Source: Rhodomicrobium sp963757195
GTDB lineage: Bacteria > Pseudomonadota > Alphaproteobacteria > Rhizobiales > Rhodomicrobiaceae
Assembly: GCA_963757195.1 (NCBI GenBank)
Contig: CAVWQG010000005.1
Span: 124,001-188,000 of the forward strand
Reading direction: 5' to 3'
Length of the DNA: 64,000 nt
This document shows positions 8,377-16,747 of this stretch, piece after piece. Position 1 is the stretch's first letter. The number at the start of each line of letters is the position of its first letter. The notes under the pieces were generated by a model. That model was not told where the DNA came from and ran no database searches. It saw only the letters and a list, made by a program, of their open reading frames with translations. Both the position numbers and the translations under genes were made by a program.

Positions 8377-9623
8377 CTGAAAAAACGCTCCGCTTTCTGA
8401 AGTCCTTCCGCGAGCGCCTCGACCTCGGCGCGCGTGTTGTAAAGGCCGAACGAGGCCCGGCAGGTCGATGTCAAGCCGAAGCGCGCGAGAAGCGGCTCGG
8501 CACAGTGTGTTCCGGCACGCACCGCGATGCCGGAGCGGTCGAGGATGGTGGCGACGTCGTGAGCGTGCGCGCCTTCCATCGCAAAGGAGATGATCGCGCC
8601 TTTCTCCGCCGCATTGCCGATAAAGCGCAGCGAGTTGATCGGCCTCAAGAGTTCCTCGGCGTAGCGCCTGAGATCGGTTTCATGCGCGCGAATGCGGTCC
8701 TTGCCGATGCTGTCCATATAATCCAGTGCGGCTGTGAGCGCGGCCGCTTCCGCGATCGGCGGCGTTCCCGCCTCGAAGCGGTAGGGCGGATCGTTATAGC
8801 GGACGGTGTCGAGGGTCACGGTTTCGATCATCTCGCCGCCGCCCTGATACGGAGGCATCGCTTCGAGATGCTCGCGCTTGCCGTAGAGCGCGCCGATGCC
8901 GCTCGGGCCATAAACCTTGTGGCCCGTCATAGCGTAGAAGTCGCAATCGATGTCCTGCACGTCGATGGGAAGATGCACCGCGCCCTGGCTGCCATCAACG
9001 AGCACATAAGCGCCGTGGGCGTGGGCGATCTTGCAGACCTCCTTAACCGGCGTGATCGTGCCGAGCACATTCGACATGTGCGTGATCGCGACCATCTTGG
9101 TGCGCGGCGTGATCGCGGCCTCGAAGTCTTCGATCCGGAACTCGCCTTCGTCCGTCACCGGAACCCATTTGATGACCGCCCCGCGCCGCTCGCGGTGGAA
9201 ATGCCAGGGCACGATGTTCGAATGGTGCTCCATGATGGTGAGCACGATCTCGTCGCCGGGGCCGATGTGCAGGCCGCCGAAGGACTGCGCCGCGAGGTTT
9301 ATCGCCTCCGTCGCGTTCTTCGTGAAGATGATCTGCTCGTGGCTCGGCGCGTTCAGGAACTTGGCGACACGCTCGCGCCCCCCCTCATAGGCCGCCGTCG
9401 CCGCGTTGGCGAGATAATGAAGCCCGCGATGAACGTTCGCATATTCTTCCGCGTAGGCCTTCATCAGCGCATCGAGCATGGCCTTCGGCTTCTGCGCGCT
9501 CGCCGCGTTATCGAGATAGACAAGCGGCTTGCCATGAACCTGAAGCGACAGCGCCGGGAAGTCGCGCCGGATCGCCTCCACGTCATAAGGTCTTGCGGCG
9601 ATGTCTTTTTCAATCAACGTCAT
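8373..9623 (-). CDS. sufS: Group II cysteine desulfurase SufS
   Basis: PLP-dependent cysteine desulfurase that supplies persulfide sulfur to SufBCD. The 416-residue product shows YLDNAASAQKP near residue 40, MEHHSNIVPW, the Schiff-base lysine near residue 236 (TGHKVYGPSG) and the catalytic cysteine near residue 374 (RAGTHCAEPL); the RxGxHC loop is the group II hallmark. Start is the ATG at 9623 with GGAGAAGG upstream. No SufE gene is next to it, so its sulfur acceptor must be encoded elsewhere. Confidence 0.96.
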   Translation of the reverse strand: MTLIEKDIAARPYDVEAIRRDFPALSLQVHGKPLVYLDNAASAQKPKAMLDALMKAYAEEYANVHRGLHYLANAATAAYEGGRERVAKFLNAPSHEQIIFTKNATEAINLAAQSFGGLHIGPGDEIVLTIMEHHSNIVPWHFHRERRGAVIKWVPVTDEGEFRIEDFEAAITPRTKMVAITHMSNVLGTITPVKEVCKIAHAHGAYVLVDGSQGAVHLPIDVQDIDCDFYAMTGHKVYGPSGIGALYGKREHLEAMPPYQGGGEMIETVTLDTVRYNDPPYRFEAGTPPIAEAAALTAALDYMDSIGKDRIRAHETDLRRYAEELLRPINSLRFIGNAAEKGAIISFAMEGAHAHDVATILDRSGIAVRAGTHCAEPLLARFGLTSTCRASFGLYNTRAEVEALAEGLQKAERFFR

Positions 9624-9642
9624 AAACCTTCTCCGAGCTTGC

Positions 9643-9741
9643 ACCCCTCACCCCAGCCCTCTCCCCCTGGGAGAGGGAGTTCGGCTGTGCCCGTTGCGGC
9701 GGCGTTCCCTCTCCCAACGGGAGAAGGACAGGATGAGGGGT
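9643..9741. repeat. Repeat family G, copy 1 (full length)
   Basis: Starts ACCCCTCACCCC and ends GGATGAGGGGT, with two internal hairpins (CCCTCTCCC...GGGAGAGGG and CCCTCTCCC...GGGAGAAGG). It fills the sufD-sufS gap. Another full copy lies at 45334; half copies flank the DUF559 gene at 12545 and 12935. Confidence 0.85.
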
Positions 9742-9771
9742 AAAGCTGCTCATTGTTGTTGCGCGCGTCAT

Positions 9772-11127
9772 TCATATGGCCGGGTCAAGCAGGGTTGGGT
9801 TGCCGGCAAGCCATGCGCCGACCTTTTCGTCGAGCGCGGCCCTCAAGGCCTCGTTATCGATCTTGTCGAGGGCTTCACCGACGAAAGCGGCGATCAAGAG
9901 CGCGCGCGCCTCCGTCTCGGGGAGGCCGCGCGCCCTCAGATAAAACATCATATCCTCATCGAGCTGGCCCGCCGTTGAACCGTGGCCGCAAACGACGTCG
10001 TCCGCGAAGATTTCAAGCTCCGGCTTTGAATCGAACTCCGCGTCGTCGGACAGAAGCAGCGCATTCGCCATCTGCTTGCCGTCTGTCTTCTGTGCGTCGC
10101 GCTCGACGATGACCTTGCCCTGGAATACCCCGCGCGAGCGGCCATCGAGCACGGCCTTTACCAGTTCGCGGCTTTCGCAACCGGGCGCGGCGTGATCGAC
10201 GACAAGCGTGAAGTCGGCGTGCGAATGCGCTCGAAGAAGCATCGCGCCCGCATAATGGCAGCGCGCGTTCGGCCCCTCGAAGCGGATCGCAGCTTCGGCG
10301 CGAACGAGAGCCCCGTTAATGGCGATTTGCAGCGGCTCGTAGTGTGCGCCCTGGGCGAGCGTTACCGCCGCCGAGGCAAGCTCCTTCGAAGCCTCGCCTG
10401 CAGCCAGCCTGACATGCTTCAAGGATGCGCCAGACCCGATGGCAAGCCGCGTGTGCGATATGGCCTGCGATCGATGCGCGCCGTGGGTTTCGATGAGCGA
10501 GACTTCGGCCCCTTCGCCGATGCTGATCGCGTGCTGGAGCGCATACAAAACGGGCTCTTTGTCCGGCGATATGAAGATGAGATGGATCGGCTTTTCGAGC
10601 CGCGTTTTCGGCGCAACGGCGAGGATCGCTCCATCGGTTGCAAATGTGGTGCTGAGCGCCGCGATGACATCGCGCTGCGGGAGGCTAAGCTTTGCAATCG
10701 CCTGGGCCGAGGCGCCGTCATCCTCGAGCGTCTGTTTCAACGATTCAAACGTGACGCCATGCGCTTCGTGGATGGTGGAGAGATCCGGCCGGAAGCACCC
10801 ACCGACGAACACCGCCCGATAAGCATCCAGGTGAGCAAGCGATTTGCCGATTGCCGCCTCGACGCTGACATCCGGAGCCTTCCAGTCAAGGCCGCTGAGG
10901 GGGTGAACCTCGGGCATGAGCATGCGCAGGTCGGTGTATTTCCATTCCTCGACGCGGCGATGAGGGACGCCCTGCACGATGAATGCATCGCGGGCGGCAT
11001 CTCTCCAGGCCCGGACGGCGGACGAGCCTGCGCCGGGAAGTTTGCTGGAGACGCTTGCATAAAGATCGAGAAAGCGCTGCTCGGCGGGCGTTACGGCAGG
11101 CCGGATTGTGGTCTGATGAATTGTCAT
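9772..11127 (-). CDS. sufD: SufD, scaffold subunit of SufBCD
   Basis: The 451-residue product matches SufD. It contains VPHRRVEEWKYTDLRML near residues 55-70, a beta-helix core, and the C-terminal signature CGHGSTAGQLDEDMMFYLRA with the conserved Cys-Gly-His. With SufB and SufC it forms the cytoplasmic complex that builds Fe-S clusters. It begins 9 bases after sufC ends. The C-terminal codons (LLDPAI) lie over sequence resembling one half of repeat family F, so the 3' end may have been reshaped by a repeat. Confidence 0.95.
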   Translation of the reverse strand: MTIHQTTIRPAVTPAEQRFLDLYASVSSKLPGAGSSAVRAWRDAARDAFIVQGVPHRRVEEWKYTDLRMLMPEVHPLSGLDWKAPDVSVEAAIGKSLAHLDAYRAVFVGGCFRPDLSTIHEAHGVTFESLKQTLEDDGASAQAIAKLSLPQRDVIAALSTTFATDGAILAVAPKTRLEKPIHLIFISPDKEPVLYALQHAISIGEGAEVSLIETHGAHRSQAISHTRLAIGSGASLKHVRLAAGEASKELASAAVTLAQGAHYEPLQIAINGALVRAEAAIRFEGPNARCHYAGAMLLRAHSHADFTLVVDHAAPGCESRELVKAVLDGRSRGVFQGKVIVERDAQKTDGKQMANALLLSDDAEFDSKPELEIFADDVVCGHGSTAGQLDEDMMFYLRARGLPETEARALLIAAFVGEALDKIDNEALRAALDEKVGAWLAGNPTLLDPAI

Positions 11128-11136
11128 CGCCGCCCC

Positions 11137-11886
11137 TTAAGCCGCTTCGGTGCGATATGCCGCGTAGCCGGACTCTTCCAGTTCGAGGGCAAGCTCCTTG
11201 CCGCCCGAGTGCAGGATCTGACCGTGCGCCATGACATGCACTTTGTCGGGCACGATGTAGTTCAGAAGCCGCTGATAATGGGTGATGACGAGCATGGCCC
11301 GATCCGGCGAACGCAGCCGGTTCACGCCTTCGGCCGCGATACGGATCGCGTCGATGTCGAGGCCGGAGTCCGTCTCGTCCAGGATGCAAAGGGTGGGCTG
11401 CAACAGCGCCATTTGCAGCACTTCGTGGCGCTTTTTCTCACCGCCGGAGAAGCCTGTGTTCACCGGGCGCTTCAGCATGTCCATGGACATGCTGAGCTTT
11501 TCGGCCTCGGTGCGGACTCTCCGCATGAAGTCGGGAATAGAGATTTCACTCTCGCCATGGGCCTTGCGCTGTGCATTCAGGGCCGCGCGCAGGAACGTCA
11601 GCGAGGCGACGCCCGGAATTTCCATGGGATATTGGAAGGCGAGGAACACGCCGGCATGGGAGCGCTCGTCGGGCGACATGGCCAGGAGATCCTTGCCGTC
11701 CCAAGTCACCGAGCCTTGCGTGACCTCGTACTGTTCCTTGCCCGCAAGCACGTATGACAGCGTGGATTTGCCCGAGCCGTTCGGCCCCATGATTGCGTGG
11801 ACTTCGCCCTTCGGGACTGTGAGATTGAAGCCGCGCAAGATTTCCTTGCCGTCGATTTCCGCATGCAGGTCTTTGATTTCAAGCAT
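11137..11886 (-). CDS. sufC: SufC, ABC-type ATPase of SufBCD
   Basis: The 249-residue ATPase shows Walker A GPNGSGKST near residue 35, a Q-loop (FLAFQYPMEIPG), ABC signature FSGGEKKR, Walker B LCILDETDSGLD and the H-loop ITHYQRLL. The DET...SGLD form of Walker B is characteristic of SufC. Start is the ATG at 11886 with an AGAGAAAAAG tract upstream; a reading extending to 11964 adds 26 residues that belong to the antisense of the neighbouring gene. It energises cluster assembly with SufB and SufD. Confidence 0.96.
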   Translation of the reverse strand: MLEIKDLHAEIDGKEILRGFNLTVPKGEVHAIMGPNGSGKSTLSYVLAGKEQYEVTQGSVTWDGKDLLAMSPDERSHAGVFLAFQYPMEIPGVASLTFLRAALNAQRKAHGESEISIPDFMRRVRTEAEKLSMSMDMLKRPVNTGFSGGEKKRHEVLQMALLQPTLCILDETDSGLDIDAIRIAAEGVNRLRSPDRAMLVITHYQRLLNYIVPDKVHVMAHGQILHSGGKELALELEESGYAAYRTEAA

Positions 11887-11894
11887 CTTTTTCT

Positions 11895-12161
11895 CTACTT
11901 CCCGATGTCCTTGGAACCCCAGCGCCAGCGCCAGGCCCCGTCCGTCTTCTTCCACGCAATCCAAATAAAGGCGAGCTCGACAGCGACAAAGCCAACGGCC
12001 CAGGCGATGACGGCTCCGACGGTCAGCTCACTTCCAAAAGCAACAATTCCTGCGAGGAAGGCGAAGACGATGGCCATGAAGCCGAACGTCGCCAGCCATC
12101 CCTTCGAGTTTGCCGGGCTCGCGCCCCAACCATAGCGCTTCGGCTTGAACCAATAGGTCAT
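11895..12161 (-). CDS. Small two-helix membrane protein of unknown function
   Basis: I do not recognise this 88-residue protein. It begins MTYWFKPKRYGWGASPANSK and has two hydrophobic segments (about residues 25-45 and 50-68) followed by a basic, Trp-rich C-terminus. The start codon overlaps the stop of the preceding DUF4267 gene in an ATGA, and sufC begins 8 bases downstream, so it is translated within the suf operon. MTYWFKP...GYGW-type openings recur in small alphaproteobacterial membrane proteins that carry no function. Confidence 0.7.
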   Translation of the reverse strand: MTYWFKPKRYGWGASPANSKGWLATFGFMAIVFAFLAGIVAFGSELTVGAVIAWAVGFVAVELAFIWIAWKKTDGAWRWRWGSKDIGK

Positions 12162-12511
12162 TTGCGCACCAGCATCAGGCCGAGGATGACGAGGAACGGC
12201 AGCGTGACGAGGTGGCGCGCGGCGGCGGCGTAACCGACTGCTTTTCCCGCAATGGCGTAATCGCCGATGGGCACGATCGAGGTGATCAGAAGCGCCGCGC
12301 CGGTCGCGCCCGGCTTTCGGGCCAAGGCGAAGCCGATAATGATCAGCCCGAGCGCAACATCTCGAATACCGAGCCCCGGCGCGAGCGCGATGTCGGCCAG
12401 GTGCGATGGATCGACCCCGAATGTCTGCACGGCGTTGAACGGCGACGTGATGTACCACACGCCGGCGAGGCTGATGAACACGCCCAGTAATCCCGCCAAG
12501 ATCAGCGCCAC
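12158..12511 (-). CDS. DUF4267-type small membrane protein
   Basis: The 117-residue product has four hydrophobic segments and the pattern LAGVWYITSPFNAVQTFGV near the N-terminus, followed by GIRDVALGLIII, which resembles DUF4267 proteins. It uses a GTG start at 12511 that overlaps the end of the DUF559 gene by 10 bases, and its stop overlaps the next gene by 4 bases. It has no known biochemical role, and nothing in it suggests a part in Fe-S assembly. It is probably an inserted passenger gene. Confidence 0.7.
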   Translation of the reverse strand: MALILAGLLGVFISLAGVWYITSPFNAVQTFGVDPSHLADIALAPGLGIRDVALGLIIIGFALARKPGATGAALLITSIVPIGDYAIAGKAVGYAAAARHLVTLPFLVILGLMLVRK

Positions 12512-12927
12512 GATGAAAGCTCCGCGGAGGGGCGAACAAGCGTTCCCTCTCCCAGGGGGAGAGGGACAGGGTGAGGGGGTAGAGCCCTGGCTGCCTTCAC
12601 GATTTCCGATAGAACGCCCTCGATGTTTCTCATCACGTCGTTATTCCAAAAGCGCAGCACCATAATGCCCGCTTCCTGTAAGATCCTTGTCCTGTCAGCG
12701 TCTCTTTTCGTTTGGATCGCATGCTGACCACCATCGAGTTCAACGACGAGCTTGGCGCTTTCGCAGGAGAAATCGGCGTAGAAGCCAAAAAGCGGCGCCT
12801 GACGCCGGAACTTCAACCCCTCAAGCTGACAATTCCGCAAGCGGCTCCAGAGCTTCCTTTCAGCGTCCGTGCTGGCGCTGCGCAGCTTGCGGGCTCTCCT
12901 CGCTCTTGGTTTCGCCTGGAACTCCAA
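12502..12927 (-). CDS. DUF559 endonuclease-like protein (Vsr/REase-like fold)
   Basis: The 141-residue protein contains the DUF559 core: STDAERKLWSRLRNCQLEGL, KFRRQAPLFGFYADFSC, LVVELDGGQH and MVLRFWNNDVMRNIEGVL. The E...D/ExxGGQH and RFWN elements fit a very-short-patch/restriction endonuclease fold. The start is a TTG at 12927 with a poor ribosome binding site. The last ~25 residues (PHPVPLPLGEG...) are translated from repeat G2, and repeat G3 lies immediately 5' of the start, so the gene is bracketed by inverted half-copies of family G. It interrupts the suf operon. Nuclease activity is inferred from the fold only. Confidence 0.75.
   Translation of the reverse strand: MEFQAKPRARRARKLRSASTDAERKLWSRLRNCQLEGLKFRRQAPLFGFYADFSCESAKLVVELDGGQHAIQTKRDADRTRILQEAGIMVLRFWNNDVMRNIEGVLSEIVKAARALPPHPVPLPLGEGTLVRPSAELSSWR
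12545..12580. repeat. Repeat family G, right-half copy (within DUF559 3' end)
   Basis: CCCTCTCCCAGGGGGAGAGG followed by GACAGGGTGAGGGGGT. It is the inverted counterpart of the half-copy at 12935 and contributes codons to the DUF559 gene. Confidence 0.8.
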
Positions 12928-12934
12928 GCTCGTA

Positions 12935-12970
12935 ACCCCTCACCCTGCCCCTCTCCCTCAGGGAGAGGGG
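12935..12970. repeat. Repeat family G, left-half copy (5' of DUF559)
   Basis: ACCCCTCACCCTGCCCCTCT, then a CCCT/AGGG hairpin. It lies 7 bases upstream of the DUF559 TTG start and forms an inverted pair with 12545-12580. Confidence 0.8.
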
Positions 12971-13009
12971 ACGCCAGCTTAACCGTACTACTCTACCCGG
13001 CGTTTCGTA

Positions 13010-13396
13010 TTAGTCTTCCGCATATTGCGCAATCCCGGCGCCGAACGACCAGTTCTCTTTCGCCACCTCGACCAGGTTGATCAAGACATCTTCTTGCCTC
13101 ACGCCCGGGTTTTTGGTCAGTTTCTCTACGATACTCACATACAAAGCCTTTTTTTGCTCGATGGTGCGAGTATCGTTCACGGTAAGCTGTATGATCAGGA
13201 GATCATCCGAGTGCGCCATGCCGGGATAAGTATAGCTGTATAGTATATTCTCGGGGTCATACTCGTCGATCAGCATGAACCTGTCGTCTTCCGGCACACG
13301 GAAGGTTTCGCGCATGGCGGCATAGATGCCGTCAAGGATCGCACGCTTATACTCCGCCGATTTTCCGCGCCTGAGCGCGACACGTGTTAGAGGCAT
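13010..13396 (-). CDS. Tautomerase-superfamily protein
   Basis: The 128-residue product starts Met-Pro (MPLTRVALRRG), giving the N-terminal catalytic proline of the 4-oxalocrotonate tautomerase superfamily, with basic residues at 9-10. It has a duplicated beta-alpha-beta length rather than the ~62-residue 4-OT unit, so it resembles the MSAD/tautomerase_2 type (motif YPGMAHSDDLLIIQLT, then RTIEQKKALY). The ATG at 13396 is chosen because it exposes Pro1; AAGGGAAAA lies upstream. It follows sufB by 19 bases. The substrate is unknown. Confidence 0.82.
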   Translation of the reverse strand: MPLTRVALRRGKSAEYKRAILDGIYAAMRETFRVPEDDRFMLIDEYDPENILYSYTYPGMAHSDDLLIIQLTVNDTRTIEQKKALYVSIVEKLTKNPGVRQEDVLINLVEVAKENWSFGAGIAQYAED

Positions 13397-13415
13397 TGGT
13401 TGTTTTCCCTTCTTT

Positions 13416-14903
13416 TTACCCCACGCTACCTTCAAGGCTGATGGAAATCAGCCTCTGCGTCTCTGCCAGGAACTCCATCGGAAGCTGCTGGAGCACGTCC
13501 CGCACGAACCCGTTCACGATGAGCGCCACCGCGTCTTCCTCCGACAGACCGCGCTGCAGGCAATAAAACAGCTGGTCGTCGGAGATTTTCGATGTCGTCG
13601 CTTCGTGCTCGAACTGCGCGCTGGCGTTCTTCGCCTCGATGTACGGCACGGTATGCGCCCCGCACTGATCGCCGATCAAGAGGCTATCGCATTGCGTGAA
13701 GTTGCGCGCATTCGCAGCGCGGCGATGCGCCGAGACCAGCCCGCGATACGTATTGTCGGACTTGCCCGCCGCGATGCCCTTGGAGATGATCCGGCTCGAC
13801 GTGTTCTTGCCGAGATGCACCATCTTGGTGCCGCTATCCACCTGCTGGCGCCCGTTCGAAACGGCGATGGAATAGAACTCGCCGCGGCTCCCGTCGCCGC
13901 GCAGGATGCAGCTCGGATATTTCCAGGTAATCGCCGAGCCGGTTTCCACCTGTGTCCACGAGATCTTCGAATTGCGGCCCCGGCAATCGCCGCGCTTCGT
14001 CACGAAGTTATAGATGCCGCCCTTGCCGTCCTTGTCGCCCGGATACCAGTTCTGGACGGTCGAGTATTTGATCTCGGCTTCATCGAGCGCGACCAGTTCC
14101 ACGACGGCGGCGTGAAGCTGGTTCTCGTCGCGCATCGGCGCGGTGCAGCCTTCGAGGTAGCTCACATAGGCGCCCTTGTCGGCGATGATGAGCGTACGTT
14201 CGAACTGCCCGGTATTCTTCTCGTTGATGCGGAAGTAGGTCGAAAGCTCCATCGGGCAGCGAACGCCTTCGGGCACATAAACGAACGAGCCGTCCGAATA
14301 CACCGCCGAGTTCAGCGTCGCGAAATAGTTGTCGCTGGTCGGCACCACGCTGCCAAGGTATTTGCGCACCAGCTCGGGATGCTCGCGAACCGCTTCCGAG
14401 ATCGAGCAGAAGATTACGCCAGCCTTGCCCAGCTCTTCCTTGAAAGTCGTGACCACGGAGACGCTGTCGAAAACGGCATCGACCGCTACGCGTGGGCCGG
14501 TTATCTTTGCGCCCTCGACGCCCGCGAGCACCGCCTGCTCCTTCAGCGGAATGCCAAGCTTCTCATAGGTGCGAAGCAGCTCGGGATCGACGTCCGCAAG
14601 GCTCTTCGGCCCTTCGGTCGATTTCGGCGCAGAGTAATAATAGAGGTCCTCGTAATCGATCTTCGGGTAATGAACGCGCGCCCATGTCGGCTCCTCAAGC
14701 GTGCGCCAGCGCCGGTAGGCTTCGAGCCGCCATTCGAGCAGCCACTCGGGCTCGCCCTTTTTCGCGGAAATGAAGCGCACGATGTCTTCGCTCAAACCTT
14801 TCGGCGCGCGCACGCTCTCGATATCGGTGGTGAAACCGTATTTGTACTTGTCGACATCGATGTCGCGGACCCGCTCAATGGTGTCCTGAACTGGCGTCGC
14901 CAT
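13416..14903 (-). CDS. sufB: SufB, core scaffold subunit of SufBCD
   Basis: The 495-residue product is a standard SufB: EPEWLLEWRLEAYRRW near the N-terminus, GVRCPMELSTYFRIN, YLEGCTAPMRDENQLHAAVVE, and the C-terminal IGDQCGAHTVPYIE region. GGAG precedes the ATG by 8 bases. SufB is where the nascent Fe-S cluster forms, using sulfur from SufS. It is the third gene of the operon after iscR and the nifS-like gene, separated from the latter by repeat F2. Confidence 0.97.
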   Translation of the reverse strand: MATPVQDTIERVRDIDVDKYKYGFTTDIESVRAPKGLSEDIVRFISAKKGEPEWLLEWRLEAYRRWRTLEEPTWARVHYPKIDYEDLYYYSAPKSTEGPKSLADVDPELLRTYEKLGIPLKEQAVLAGVEGAKITGPRVAVDAVFDSVSVVTTFKEELGKAGVIFCSISEAVREHPELVRKYLGSVVPTSDNYFATLNSAVYSDGSFVYVPEGVRCPMELSTYFRINEKNTGQFERTLIIADKGAYVSYLEGCTAPMRDENQLHAAVVELVALDEAEIKYSTVQNWYPGDKDGKGGIYNFVTKRGDCRGRNSKISWTQVETGSAITWKYPSCILRGDGSRGEFYSIAVSNGRQQVDSGTKMVHLGKNTSSRIISKGIAAGKSDNTYRGLVSAHRRAANARNFTQCDSLLIGDQCGAHTVPYIEAKNASAQFEHEATTSKISDDQLFYCLQRGLSEEDAVALIVNGFVRDVLQQLPMEFLAETQRLISISLEGSVG

Positions 14904-14920
14904 GTGTTACTCCTTCCCTT

Positions 14921-14995
14921 GTCATCGCCGCCCTTGAGGCTGCCATCCAGAGTTTCGTTTTCAGCCTGGATGGCCGGGTCAAGCCTGGCCACGAC
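14921..14995. repeat. Palindromic repeat family F, copy 2
   Basis: Begins GTCATCGCCG and ends GGCCACGAC, with inner arms GCCATCCAG and CTGGATGGC. It occupies the spacer between the nifS-like gene and sufB, in transcribed operon sequence. Confidence 0.75.
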
Positions 14996-15003
14996 GCTCA
15001 ACC

Positions 15004-16126
15004 TTAAGCCGCCCGGCGCACCTCGCGCCCGCGGAAAATCTTCGACAAAGCGGCCAAGAACCGCTCGATGTCCGCCTCCTCCGTATTCCAGCCGGTCGAG
15101 ACGCGGATCGCGCCGTCGCTCAACCCCGGCGAAATGCCCATTGCAGAAAGCACATGGGATCTTTCCACCCTACCCGACGAACAGGCCGAGCCCGAGCTGG
15201 CGGCGATGCCTTCAAGATCGAAGGCGATCAAAAGCATCTCAGCGCTCTTGCCCGGTATCGCAAAGCAGGTCGTATTCGGCAGCCGGGCCGCGCCCTCGCC
15301 GAAAATCACCGCGTCCGGAGCGATGGCTCGGAGCCCTTGTTCGAGCCTCAACTGTAAAGCTTCAGCCCGGCTTTTCCAAATCACCTGCTCTTTATCGGCA
15401 GCACCGAGAGCCGCTGCGAGACCGGCAATAGCGGCCACATTCTCGGTCCCCGAGCGGCGCCGGCTCTCCTGGCCGCCTCCCCGGATCAGAGGCGCGGGTT
15501 CTGGCCCGGCGCTTTGCCAGATCGCCGCTCCAACGCCCTTCGGCCCGCCAAACTTGTGAGCGGAGAAGAACAAGGCATCGGCCTCGGCAAAATCCTGAAG
15601 CGGAATGCGTCCGACCGCCTGAACGGCATCGCACACGACAAAACCGTTTTTGATTTTTGTCAGAGATGCGACATCCGACAAAGGCTGAAATCACGCCCGT
15701 TTCATTGTTGGCCGCCTGCACGGCGACAAGCGCCGGAGATGCTAATGCCCTTTCCAGCTGTTCAAGGTCGACAACGCCGTCCGGTGAAACCGGCACGACG
15801 CGAACATCCTCGTCCGCGAAGCGATGCCCTTTCAGAACACAAGGGTGTTCGACAGCCGAAACAGCGAGCTTGTAATCGGGCCAGGCCTGCAAAAGCCAAT
15901 TCGCCGCCTCTGTGCCGCCGGAGGTAAACATCACGGCCTGAGGCTTTACCCGGAAGATTCGAGCCACGGTTTCACGCGCATTTTCGACCAAAGCGCGAGC
16001 CTCGCGGCCTTCCGCGTGGATCGACGACGGGTTTCCGGCGCACGCCATCGCAGCCATCATCGCGTCGCGCGCCTCAGCCCGAAGCGGCGATGTCGCATTG
16101 TGATCCAGATAGCTGCGAACGCTCAT
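15004..16126 (-). pseudogene. NifS/IscS-type (group I) cysteine desulfurase, single-base frameshift
   Basis: The second desulfurase of the operon. The first frame (from the ATG at 16126) encodes YLDHNATSPLR, GNPSSIHAEGR, SGGTEAANW and VQAANNETGVI. The second frame, ending at 15004, encodes VCDAVQAVGRIPL, the PLP lysine motif SAHKFGGPKG and the catalytic cysteine loop SGSACSSGR of group I enzymes. The frames join if one T is removed from a TTT run (forward AAA at 15688-15690), which restores the family motif NNETGVIQPLSDV. The repaired protein would be 373 residues. Everything else is intact, so this may be a sequencing indel rather than a true pseudogene. The start overlaps the iscR stop (ATGA). 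Confidence 0.88.
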
Positions 16127-16590
16127 GACCCAACCTTTGCCGCCGCGGCAAGCTCGCTCAACGAAAAGCTCGCGCCCGGCGCCGAATAGCGTCCATGCAA
16201 GACATCTGCCAACGTGGCCGTAGCCAGAAACTGCTCGATGTGAGTTCCAAGCGCGTCCCAGAGGAAGTGGGTGTTGCATCGGCGAGCGGAGACGCATCCG
16301 TCCCCCTCGGTTACGCACCGTGTCATTCTCACGGGCTCATCGACGGCGGCCATAACCTCCCCGATGCTGATCGCATCGGCATCGCGGCCAAGCACGTATC
16401 CGCCGCCCGGTCCCCTGACCGACCTGACGAGGCCCTTGCGCCGCAGCTTCATGAAGAGCTGCTCAAGATAGGCCAAGGACAACTCCAGGCGGCTTGCAAC
16501 GTCGCCTAGCGAAATCGGCCGCGCGTCGCTCTGTCTCGCAACTTCGACAATCGCCATGACGGCGTAGCGCCCTTTCGTACTAAGCAACAT
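16123..16590 (-). CDS. iscR: Rrf2-family Fe-S regulator, IscR-like
   Basis: The 155-residue winged-helix regulator begins MLLSTKGRYAVMAIVE. It has the recognition region ISLGDVASRLELSLAYLEQLFMKLRRKGLVRS, the wing GPGGGYVLGR, and a cluster-binding motif with three cysteines and a histidine (RCVTEGDGCVSARRCNTH), as in [2Fe-2S] IscR. Start is the ATG at 16590 with GAAGGAAGAAA upstream; a longer reading to 16698 is not needed. It is the first gene of the suf operon and sits behind a promoter overlapped by an IscR-like palindrome, which suggests negative autoregulation. Confidence 0.93.
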   Translation of the reverse strand: MLLSTKGRYAVMAIVEVARQSDARPISLGDVASRLELSLAYLEQLFMKLRRKGLVRSVRGPGGGYVLGRDADAISIGEVMAAVDEPVRMTRCVTEGDGCVSARRCNTHFLWDALGTHIEQFLATATLADVLHGRYSAPGASFSLSELAAAAKVGS

Positions 16591-16718
16591 TTTCTTCCTT
16601 CTTCGCGCCAAATTTGCGCAAAGGCCGTGGAAATTTACGCCACTGTTATGATATGCCACGTCAGACGCTGCTCCAGGGCGCGCGACAGGCTCGAACACGT
16701 CGAGGATTCTTCTACTCT

Positions 16719-16747
16719 GGTATAGGATTTCCGACTGCAGGAGTCAA
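16719..16747 (-). promoter_or_regulatory. Predicted sigma-70-type promoter of the iscR-suf operon
   Basis: On the minus strand TTGACT (-35, forward 16742-16747) is separated by exactly 17 bases from TATACC (-10, forward 16719-16724). This gives a leader of about 120 bases before the iscR ATG. The -35 box and spacer overlap the IscR-like palindrome. Confidence 0.65.

Noticed and set aside
8316..9743. 475-codon plus-strand frame over sufS
   Set aside because: Antisense shadow of sufS; the high-GC third positions keep the opposite frame open.
13326..15431. 701-codon plus-strand frame over sufB and the nifS-like gene
   Set aside because: Antisense artefact; both genes beneath it are unambiguous on the minus strand.
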